From assembly GCA_023436825.1 (NCBI GenBank), contig JAEZHS010000178.1, positions 1 to 8,004 on the forward strand: 8,004 nt of DNA, in the 5' to 3' direction. Positions within the stretch are counted from its first letter, which is position 1, and each line of letters starts with the position of its first letter. The notes under the pieces were generated by a model that saw only the letters and a list, made by a program, of their open reading frames with translations, did not search any database and was not told the DNA's origin. Source of the DNA: Pseudomonadota bacterium. Lineage in GTDB: Bacteria > Pseudomonadota > Alphaproteobacteria > Reyranellales > Reyranellaceae. Positions 1-5,024 of this stretch are shown here, piece after piece. Position numbers and translations under genes: made by a program.

Positions 1-174
1 GCCGAGTTCAACACCTCGCTCAAGCTCGACGCCAAGCGGGCGCGGGCGCTCTATGGGCGTGGAGTGGCGATGACCAGGAGCGGCGACAGCCGCGCGGGCG
101 CCTCCGACATCGAAACGGCGCGCGCCCAGCAGCCGGGAATCGCCGACGAGTTTGCCGGCTACGGCATACGCTGA
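1..174 (+). CDS. 3' end of a TPR-like repeat protein (partial)
   Basis: The reading frame is open from the first base and ends at TGA 172-174, giving 57 C-terminal residues; the start lies outside the window. The text has the small/aromatic spacing of a tetratricopeptide repeat (RARALYGRGVAMTRSGD, then a second helix containing DIETARAQQP). TPR proteins are helical scaffolds that bind other proteins. The last residues (DEFAGYGIR) resemble the common ending of alphaproteobacterial TPR proteins in which the final repeat is followed by a short tail. What partner it binds, and whether other domains precede the repeats, cannot be seen. A small gene follows after only 12 bases and is probably co-transcribed. 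The TPR call is fairly likely; the wider identity is unknown. Confidence 0.6.
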   Translation, partial: AEFNTSLKLDAKRARALYGRGVAMTRSGDSRAGASDIETARAQQPGIADEFAGYGIR

Positions 175-186
175 GGGGCGAAAGAC

Positions 187-498
187 ATGGCGAGCCGAGC
201 TTTGCCGGCCGACGGCATCGGCATCCAGGTGCCGGTCGGGCACATCGGCGCGGACCGCATCCATTGGCAGACGGTCTTCGATGCGCGCGACAAGCCCAGC
301 ATCTACCGCATCCACAACGGCTCGGGCAGCGGGTCCGATCCCGGCAACGCGATGATCGTCGAAGTCGACGGCGCCAAGCGCACCATCAAGGTCAACGTCG
401 GCACCTCGGTCGACGTGATGGGCAAGAAGATCCGCGTCAAGGCCGGGACGGGCGGGGAGGGTTCGCGCGTCGAAGGCTGGTACGTCCTGGTTTCGTAA
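187..498 (+). CDS. Small hypothetical protein downstream of TPR gene
   Basis: This 103-residue ORF starts at ATG 187, 12 bases after the preceding stop, with purine-rich GAGGGGCGAAAG upstream acting as a likely ribosome binding site. Codon third positions are strongly G/C, as expected for a real gene. I do not recognise a family. The protein has no signal peptide or membrane segment. The second half looks beta-rich: alternating hydrophobic stretches (MIVEVDG, TIKVNVG, KKIRVKAG, WYVLVS) separated by a Gly/Ser-rich turn (NGSGSGS, residues 44-50). The close spacing suggests one transcript with the TPR gene. The transcript would run straight into the palindromic repeat that begins 5 bases after the stop, which probably terminates it. 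Confidence 0.6.
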   Translation: MASRALPADGIGIQVPVGHIGADRIHWQTVFDARDKPSIYRIHNGSGSGSDPGNAMIVEVDGAKRTIKVNVGTSVDVMGKKIRVKAGTGGEGSRVEGWYVLVS

Positions 499-503
499 AG
501 GGC

Positions 504-603
504 TCATGCTCTTCCGGACCGCGCGCATCTTGCGCGCTCAAGCTCATACGCGCATGTGAATGCGCTTAAGCGCGATGGAAGCGCGCGGTCCGGAAGAGCA
601 TGA
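504..603. repeat. Palindromic repeat, copy 1 (long form)
   Basis: The ends are a perfect 23-bp inverted repeat: 504-526 pairs with 581-603, with core TCTTCCGGACCGCGCGC. The 54-base interior continues the symmetry imperfectly (GCGCGCTCAAGC pairs with GCTTAAGCGCG with one mismatch) and closes on CGCAT-GTGA-ATGCG, so nearly the whole 100 bases can fold into one hairpin or cruciform. A related, shorter copy lies at 1896-1974. It sits between two convergent genes, 5 bases after one stop and 28 bases before the other, as expected of a bidirectional transcription terminator or a REP/BIME-like dispersed element. There is no T-run, so a classical intrinsic terminator is not shown. Confidence 0.85.
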
Positions 604-631
604 ATGAGTAGGCCGAAGGCTTGCGCTGCCG

Positions 632-1093
632 TTACGACAGCGCACGCAGGCTGCTTCGCACGGCCCTGCCATCCGACGGCGCAAGGAGCCGGTCGATCTC
701 CCTGTGCGTGCGCCGCCAGATCGGCAGGGCCGAGCGCAGCACGGTCCTTCCTGCCTTGGTGAGCAGGACCAGCCGGCCGCGGCGGTCGTCGGGGTCGACC
801 GTCGTCGCCACCAGCCCGCGCCGCTCGAGCGGCTTCAGGTTCGCCGTCAGCGTGGTGCGGTCCATGGCGAGCAGGCCGGCGACGGCGCCGATCGACGGCG
901 GCCGCGGCTGATTGAGGGACATCAGCAGCGAGAACTGTCCGCTGGTCAGGCCGGCAGGGCGCAGCGCCTCGTCGAAACGGCGGGCCAGCGTGCGCGCGGC
1001 GCGCTGGGCGGCGAGGCAGAGGCAATGGTCGCGGACATGAACCGTGGTCGCCAAGGAGACGCCGGCCGATGTCACAGGGGCGGACTTTGACAT
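632..1093 (-). CDS. MarR-family transcriptional regulator
   Basis: This 153-residue protein has the length and layout of MarR repressors, which are dimeric winged-helix DNA-binding proteins usually controlling a divergent neighbour. An N-terminal dimerisation helix (CLCLAAQRAARTLARRFDEAL, roughly residues 24-44) is followed by GLTSGQFSLLMSLN (48-61). The recognition helix region is SIGAVAGLLAMDRTTLTANL (67-86), and the wing is DPDDRRGR (100-107). Cys24 and Cys26 lie in the first helix; Cys26 falls about where OhrR carries its peroxide-sensing cysteine. It is divergent from the DUF1428 gene with a 12-bp palindrome between them, so it probably represses that gene and itself. ATG 1093 is the only good start; no Shine-Dalgarno is seen before it. 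The ligand is unknown. Confidence 0.92.
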   Translation of the reverse strand: MSKSAPVTSAGVSLATTVHVRDHCLCLAAQRAARTLARRFDEALRPAGLTSGQFSLLMSLNQPRPPSIGAVAGLLAMDRTTLTANLKPLERRGLVATTVDPDDRRGRLVLLTKAGRTVLRSALPIWRRTHREIDRLLAPSDGRAVRSSLRALS

Positions 1094-1128
1094 GCCGTAT
1101 TTACGTTGATATCAACCTACTTCGTCAA
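1093..1128 (-). promoter_or_regulatory. Candidate autoregulated, possibly leaderless MarR promoter
   Basis: On the minus strand TTGACG (1123-1128) is followed after 18 bases by GTAAAT (1099-1104), fair matches to -35 and -10 hexamers. The expected transcription start falls at or next to the A of the start codon at 1093. Together with the lack of a Shine-Dalgarno this suggests a leaderless message. The palindrome at 1105-1116 lies wholly between the two hexamers, so a bound repressor would block polymerase. This is inferred from sequence alone. Confidence 0.4.
1105..1116. promoter_or_regulatory. Probable MarR operator palindrome
   Basis: GTTGATATCAAC is a perfect 12-bp palindrome. One mismatched pair outside it, TA/TA resumes the symmetry, giving an 18-bp dyad TACGTTGATATCAACCTA (1102-1119). 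It is an AT-richer island in GC-rich DNA, in the 82-base gap between the divergent MarR and DUF1428 genes. Length and symmetry match the operators bound by MarR dimers. It begins 11 bases upstream of the MarR start codon and ends 59 bases upstream of the DUF1428 start codon. Confidence 0.7.
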
Positions 1129-1175
1129 GGCCCAGGGACGGCCTTCCTTGCATCTAAACAGAGTCGGAGTGAGCA

Positions 1176-1895
1176 ATGACCTACGTTGCCGGATTTGTCG
1201 CCGCGGTGCCTGCGGCGAACAAGGAAGCCTACCGCAAACACGCCGCCGATGCGGCGCCCTTGTTCAAGGAGTTCGGCGCCACCCGCATGGTCGAGGCGTG
1301 GGGCGACGACGTACCGGACGGCAAGGTCACCGACTTCAAGGGCGCGGTGAAGGCCAAGCCCGACGAGGTCGTCGTCTTTTCGTGGATGGAGTTCCCCAGC
1401 AAGGACGCCCATGACGCGGCGACGCAGAAGATCATGAGCGATCCGCGCATGAAGGAGATCGGCGCCGGCATGCCGTTCGACGGCAAGCGGATGATCTATG
1501 GCGGCTTCGCCACCCTGATCGACGACGGCGCCAGAACGAAGCCGGGTTACGTCGACGGCTACCTCGTGCCGGTGCCGAACGACAAGAAGGAGGCCTATCG
1601 CGCCCTGGCGCAGAAGGCCGCGCAGGTCTTCAAGGACCATGGCGCGGTCCGCGTCGTCGAGGCGTGGGGCGACGACGTGCCCGACGGCAAGGTCACCGAC
1701 TACAAGGGCGCGGTGAAGGCCACGGCCGACGAGAACATCGTCTACAGCTGGGTCGAATGGCCCAGCAAGCAGGCGCGCGACGAGGGCTGGAAGAAGGTGA
1801 TGGCCGACGAGCGCATGCAGCCCGGCGAGAACGCCATGCCGTTCGACGGCAAGCGCATGATCTATGGCGGGTTTGCGCCGATTTTGGACGCCTAG
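1176..1895 (+). CDS. Tandem double-DUF1428 protein (YbaA-like repeat fusion)
   Basis: The 239-residue protein contains two full DUF1428 domains, about residues 1-118 and 123-239. DUF1428 proteins such as E. coli YbaA are normally single domains of about 115-120 residues, thought to adopt a ferredoxin-like dimeric alpha/beta-barrel fold; their biochemical role is unknown. The two halves align with a constant offset of 122 codons. Blocks VEAWGDDVPDGKVTD (39-53 and 161-175) and MPFDGKRMIYGGFA (99-112 and 221-234) are identical in both. The halves have diverged elsewhere, so the duplication is not very recent, or the blocks are under strong constraint. ATG 1176 is supported by GGAG at 1166-1169 with 6-base spacing. 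The gene is divergent from the MarR gene and probably repressed by it. The palindromic repeat starts directly after the stop codon. Confidence 0.9.
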   Translation: MTYVAGFVAAVPAANKEAYRKHAADAAPLFKEFGATRMVEAWGDDVPDGKVTDFKGAVKAKPDEVVVFSWMEFPSKDAHDAATQKIMSDPRMKEIGAGMPFDGKRMIYGGFATLIDDGARTKPGYVDGYLVPVPNDKKEAYRALAQKAAQVFKDHGAVRVVEAWGDDVPDGKVTDYKGAVKATADENIVYSWVEWPSKQARDEGWKKVMADERMQPGENAMPFDGKRMIYGGFAPILDA

Positions 1896-1974
1896 TCGTC
1901 TTCTTCCGGACCGCGCGCATATTGCGCGCTCAAGCTCTGACCGCGCTGGAAGCGTGTGGTCCGGAAGATCATGA
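1896..1974. repeat. Palindromic repeat, copy 2 (short form)
   Basis: The outer arms 1896-1918 and 1952-1974 form an imperfect 23-bp inverted repeat around the shared core CTTCCGGACC. It matches copy 1 (504-603) along both arms and through the segment GCGCGCTCAAGCTC, but lacks about 20 bases of the central loop. It begins at the base after the DUF1428 stop codon, and its right arm contains the stop codon of the convergent lipoprotein gene (1969-1971). As with copy 1, the position between convergent genes suits a bidirectional terminator or REP-like element. Confidence 0.8.
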
Positions 1975-2532
1975 GGGCGGGGCAGGGGACAACTGTTGCT
2001 CCCTCTGCATCGTCTCAGCGGCGGCTAAAAGCTCCGCGCGCCGATGGGTCACGATCGCCTGGTTTTCCGACACGTACTCGCCCCAGGTGATCTGGCGCCC
2101 GACGAGTCGCGCCGTATTGGCATCGGCCCGCGCGTAGCTGTCCGTCAGAATCGCCACGATGGTCGGGCTCACCCCGGCCGCGCTCCGCAGCGCCATCTTC
2201 CGGCAGGGCGCGAGATAGTCCTGCTGAAGCGACTGCAGCAGCTCGGCCTCCTGCGGCGTCGCCTTCGCGGGATTGCTCTTCATGGCCGCGGTCGGGCTGT
2301 CGGCGTGATCGCCCATCCTGTCTCTGAGAGCCTGGTGCGGCGGGCTGGCCAGGACCTTGCGCCAGCAGGCGTCGATGACCGGCGCGTCGGTTGCGGCGAT
2401 GCCGTGGACTCGCGCCGCTTCCGGAGGCGTCCGGCTCGCGCAGCCGCCGAGGACGGTGCCGATGGCCAGTGCCTTGGAAAGGACAATTAGCAGGGTCATC
2501 CTGCGGCGTGCATCCCGAGAGGACGAATTCAT
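1969..2532 (-). CDS. Putative lipoprotein, family unknown
   Basis: From ATG 2532 the protein is 187 residues. It has a textbook lipoprotein signal: basic n-region (SSSRDARRR), hydrophobic core (MTLLIVLSKALAIGTVL) and lipobox LGGC with the acylated cysteine at residue 31. After cleavage by signal peptidase II it would be anchored to a membrane facing the periplasm. The mature part is mostly helical, with two further cysteines (C56, C110) that could form a disulfide, and no domain I recognise. The longer frame starting at 2577 would place 15 extra residues before the signal, so 2532 is preferred; AAGAGA lies 9 bases upstream. The start overlaps the divergent gene's start, and the stop lies within the palindromic repeat. 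The function is not inferable. Confidence 0.75.
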   Translation of the reverse strand: MNSSSRDARRRMTLLIVLSKALAIGTVLGGCASRTPPEAARVHGIAATDAPVIDACWRKVLASPPHQALRDRMGDHADSPTAAMKSNPAKATPQEAELLQSLQQDYLAPCRKMALRSAAGVSPTIVAILTDSYARADANTARLVGRQITWGEYVSENQAIVTHRRAELLAAAETMQREQQLSPAPPS

Positions 2533-3259
2533 GGTCACGTCTCTTAGCATGCGGTCCAACCAGACATCGAAGAACACGAGTCAGGACGATTTGTGGGATT
2601 TGATGGGCAGGAGCCCGGCAACCCATCGTTTTCTGACGCTCTTCAAGACGCCGCTGCAAAGCTTCGTGGGCGACATCCTCGAGGTGTTCAAGGCGCCCAA
2701 GGCCGAAGGCGTGGATTTCGAATTCGCGCCCGGCAAGCGAACGGAATTCCTGAACCTGGTCGATCCGTCCACGGTCATCGGCAATACCGGTCCGTTCACC
2801 TTCATCAGCCCCGCCAATGGCAAGATGGTACCCGATGATCCCGGCGCATCGCATCCCGACCAGGTCTGGCGCCGCCTTGCCAGCGCCGCCGCCGTCGGCA
2901 TCAGCTATCGCGAGCCCGGCTTGAACTCGAGCCTTCACATCTCGATCCGCAAGGACGGCGCCAACGTCCATCTGGACCGTGAGGGATTCGTCTCCTCGAC
3001 GAACGGCCGGATCACCTACGATCCACACCAGGTGCTCAACCACCTGAGCACCGATCTGGCCTCCGACTATGTCCCTGTCCTGATCTCGAGCCTGACCGTG
3101 AAGGACGACGACGGTCGAACCAAGTTTCAGGGGAACCTGGCTCCCTGGCTGGAAGTGAATCTGCCCGGGACGGTGGACCTGGCAGGATCGCGACGGAAGG
3201 AGACCGAGGGCATCATTGGCCTGAGGCTGTTCGGCATCTTCCAGGCCGGCGGAGGCTGA
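2531..3259 (+). CDS. Hypothetical protein, 242 residues
   Basis: The frame is open further upstream, but ATG 2531 is preceded by GAGAGGA (2517-2523) with 7-base spacing, and the upstream extension is antisense to the lipoprotein gene. The protein is 242 residues, without signal peptide or membrane segment, so probably cytoplasmic. I do not recognise the family. Visible features are a polar Ser/Asn-rich first 20 residues, a segment LHISIRKDGANVHLDREGFV that looks like a beta-hairpin, and a DPHQVLNHLSTDL helix after it. Codon third positions are strongly G/C throughout, so the ORF is clearly real. It is divergent from the lipoprotein gene with no intergenic space, so its promoter must lie inside the lipoprotein coding sequence. 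A functional link between the two is possible but unproven. Confidence 0.75.
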   Translation: MVTSLSMRSNQTSKNTSQDDLWDLMGRSPATHRFLTLFKTPLQSFVGDILEVFKAPKAEGVDFEFAPGKRTEFLNLVDPSTVIGNTGPFTFISPANGKMVPDDPGASHPDQVWRRLASAAAVGISYREPGLNSSLHISIRKDGANVHLDREGFVSSTNGRITYDPHQVLNHLSTDLASDYVPVLISSLTVKDDDGRTKFQGNLAPWLEVNLPGTVDLAGSRRKETEGIIGLRLFGIFQAGGG

Positions 3260-3278
3260 TATCCGCTCTCAGCGCTCA

Positions 3279-3324
3279 CTGGAGCATTTCTCCAGGTAGG
3301 CTCGATCCTTCCTGAAGATTCAGG
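3279..3324. other. Two short inverted repeats after the 242-residue gene
   Basis: CTGGAG-CATTT-CTCCAG (3279-3295) is a 6-bp-stem hairpin 20 bases after the stop at 3259. CCTGAA-GA-TTCAGG (3311-3324) is a 14-bp near-continuous palindrome. Neither has a T-run. The first may help end transcription of the upstream gene; the second looks more like a protein-binding dyad upstream of the small gene at 3400. Both are weak calls. Confidence 0.3.
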
Positions 3325-3399
3325 CCGCTGCCCGGACACAAAGCGCCGCCATCCTTGCCGGTTGAACGATTGCGGTTCGCCGACGCAGGAGGGCTCCCC

Positions 3400-3639
3400 A
3401 TGACGCGCTTCAGGCGCAGCAACGACATAGAAGTCAGCATCAGCCCGGAATTCGACAAAGGGTATGGCCCTGGAGAGATACCCGACCATCCCGGCATCTA
3501 TCGATGCAGCGGATGCGGATGCGAAATCGTCGCCGAGGCTTCCACAGCGCTTTCGTCGGAGAACCATCCCAAGCATTCACCGGCCCAGGGGAAAATCCGA
3601 TGGCGACTTGCCGTCGCCGCGCAGAGAGAGCCGCATTAG
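3400..3639 (+). CDS. Small CxxC/HxxH putative zinc-binding protein
   Basis: This 79-residue protein starts at ATG 3400 with a strong GGAGG 6 to 7 bases upstream. The core is HPGIYRCSGCGCEIV (30-44) followed by SENHPKHSPAQGKIRWRLAV (53-72). The pairs C36/C39 and H56/H59 are arranged as a CxxC plus HxxH zinc-ribbon-like site, with a third cysteine at 41. I recall small bacterial proteins with this same GxYRCxGCG...NHxxH...GxIRWxL pattern, often left as hypothetical; metal binding is inferred, and no reaction is known. It is probably a single-gene unit: 140 bases separate it from the gene before, and the methyltransferase gene converges on it with 25 bases between stops. A GGCGAC-TTGCC-GTCGCC hairpin lies within its 3' end. 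Confidence 0.7.
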   Translation: MTRFRRSNDIEVSISPEFDKGYGPGEIPDHPGIYRCSGCGCEIVAEASTALSSENHPKHSPAQGKIRWRLAVAAQREPH

Positions 3640-3664
3640 GCCGGTGCCGCGCCGCGTGGGATGC

Positions 3665-4305
3665 TCATCTCTTGCGGGCCACGATGTAAGGGCGGTTGTC
3701 GTTGCCTTTCGTCGCATGGCCTTCAGTGGCAAGAATTTCGAAGCCCGCGTCGCCCAGATGCCGCTCGAGGTCCGCCGCCCGAAAGACGCTTACATGGGGC
3801 GCCTTGCCGATCACCCGCAGCAGGGGCACGGCAAGCCGGATGAGCGGCTCATGTCCCCGACACAGGGTGTCTTTGAGATGAACAGCCCCTCCGCTGCAAG
3901 CAGGGCGTGGATGCGGCGCAGCGTGCCAGGCACGTCGCGGACCAAGTGGAGATAGTTGAAGCCCAAAACCGCGTTGAACCGTGTCGAATCATGCGCAAGC
4001 GTTTCCGCCGTGGCGGTGCGGAAGACAAGGGCGGGGATGGGGCCGGCGACGTGCTTCTCGCCGGCGATCGCGATCATTCCGGCGGAGACGTCCGTCGCAA
4101 GATAGTCTTGAACGCCGCTCGCGAGCCGAAGCGCCGTTGTGCCTGTGCCGCAGCCCAGTTCCAAGACACGGTCGCCTGATCCCAGCAGGGCACGGGTCCG
4201 GTCCAGCGTGCGCTCATATCCGGCCTGGTCGGCAATCGCGCTCCGGGCGTACTTCCGCGAAGACCGATCCCAGAATCGGGCGTCGCTGGCGATGCTCATG
4301 GTCAT
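3665..4305 (-). pseudogene. Class I SAM-dependent methyltransferase, frameshifted
   Basis: The ORF from ATG 4305 (GGGAGA upstream) encodes a class I S-adenosylmethionine methyltransferase. It opens with FWDRSSRKYARSAIADQAGY (11-30); motif I is VLELGCGTGTTAL (47-59), the ribose-binding acidic residue is D72 in ATDVS, and FNYLHLVRD (116-124) follows. After GDM (150-152) the frame reads 12 unrelated residues and stops at 3811-3813. The expected C-terminus continues in another frame: EPLIRLAVPLLRVIGKAPHV through NDNRPYIVARKR, ending at TGA 3665-3667. One missing base near 3850 explains this (ATGGAG reduced to ATGAG). Restored, it would be about 213 residues, normal for the family. It is either a recent pseudogene or a sequencing error. 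The truncated form keeps the SAM site but loses the last strands. The substrate is unknown. Confidence 0.85.
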
Positions 4306-4333
4306 TGTTCTCCCTGGTCGCTGCGCACCGTGG

Positions 4334-4355
4334 GTGGCGGATGGGTGTCCGCCAC
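4334..4355. promoter_or_regulatory. Inverted repeat upstream of the methyltransferase
   Basis: GTGGCGGA-TGGGTG-TCCGCCAC is a perfect 8-bp-arm inverted repeat with a 6-base centre. It starts 28 bases upstream of the methyltransferase start codon, so it lies in the promoter or 5' leader. An AT-richer patch with TTTAAA follows at about 4363-4368 on its far side. It could be an operator or a leader hairpin; nothing in the sequence decides between them. Confidence 0.4.
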
Positions 4356-4518
4356 TGCTTGCTTTAAAACATCATTTTGGAAGGCAATTTCGAAGGTCGC
4401 ACAAGACCTACCCCATGCAAGCGTGATCGATCGTCTGCCTGGGTCACTGCCAGCGCAGCAATTTCTATTTTTTTGGGCACCGACACCCCCCTCGCGCATC
4501 CGAAGCCGCCCCAGGTGT

Positions 4519-4530
4519 CACCCGCGGGTG
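4519..4530. other. Perfect 12-bp palindrome CACCCGCGGGTG
   Basis: The 12 bases read identically on both strands. They lie in DNA without a supported gene, about 215 bases upstream of the methyltransferase start. The site could be a protein-binding dyad, but a short GC-rich palindrome can arise by chance in DNA of this composition. Confidence 0.35.
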
Positions 4531-4650
4531 GGGGGCCTGCCTGACGCCGCTGAATGTCCAGCCCATTGGCGGGATGCGCGTCTACGTCGAAACCTTCTGA
4601 TGTCGTCAACCCGCCTCTACCACCCCACGAGAAGTTGCCAGCGATGGCGC

Positions 4651-4667
4651 GGCGGCCCAAGGCCGCC
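4651..4667. other. GC-rich 7-bp hairpin
   Basis: GGCGGCC-CAA-GGCCGCC forms a perfect 7-bp stem with a 3-base loop, very stable as RNA on either strand. No T-run follows on either side and no gene end is near, so a terminator role is not supported. Confidence 0.35.
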
Positions 4668-5024
4668 AGTTAAGGGCAATCTGGCATCGGATGCCGCACG
4701 CCGTGTCGCAGCTTTGATATCGGCAGCAAGTCGGGCGGCGCATCAAAGCCAAAATCTGAATCACTGGAGTGGTTTCACCGGTCCCAGGCTCTTTGGGGAC
4801 GTGCCCAGCCGGATCGACTCCAGGAGCAGAAAAAGGGTCTTGGCGTCGATGCCCTCTGGCTAGGCCGCTACATGGGGGGCAGCAGGGTAGGGAGGGGGCG
4901 GCGGGCCCACGAATGGGCCACCGGCTTTGGCTGCGTTTTGCTGCGAGTCCGGCGCTGTGCCTTGTCCACCTTGTCGCATCTCGCGCCGCCAGCAGGCCGA
5001 CCAGTGATCGGCAAAGAGTGCAGT

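Larger units (their letters stand above)
4306..5024. other. 719-base stretch with no convincing gene
   Basis: ORFs exist in several frames here, such as 4330-4863 plus, 4364-4660 minus and 4606-5028 minus. They lack ribosome binding sites, have mixed third-position composition, overlap each other and contain no motif I recognise. Structure that is visible: the inverted repeat at 4334-4355, the perfect 12-bp palindrome CACCCGCGGGTG (4519-4530), and the GC hairpin GGCGGCC-CAA-GGCCGCC (4651-4667). Near the AraC-type gene there is an imperfect dyad at 4996-5012, 13 bases past its stop, possibly a weak terminator. The stretch may be decayed coding sequence or hold a small RNA; I cannot support either. 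Confidence 0.5.

Noticed and set aside
1125..1640. 171-codon minus-strand ORF opposite the DUF1428 gene
   Set aside because: Antisense shadow of a clearly conserved gene, and its repeated text simply mirrors the DUF1428 duplication.
504..1974. CRISPR array or insertion-sequence ends
   Set aside because: Only two copies 1.3 kb apart with genes between, no spacers, and no transposase gene between or beside them.
2015..3043. 342-codon minus-strand ORF covering two genes
   Set aside because: Antisense to the 242-residue gene and out of frame with the lipoprotein gene; low-complexity Arg/Gly/Ala/Asp text typical of a shadow frame in GC-rich DNA.
4364..4660. 98-codon minus-strand ORF starting at TTG
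   Set aside because: Reads somewhat like protein (GFDVDAHPANGLDIQ), but the TTG start lacks a ribosome binding site, third positions are mixed and no family is recognised. Kept as unproven.
4330..4863. 177-codon plus-strand ORF in the gene-free stretch
   Set aside because: No ribosome binding site, composition rich in Arg/Pro/Ser as in shadow frames, mixed third-position bases and no recognisable motif.
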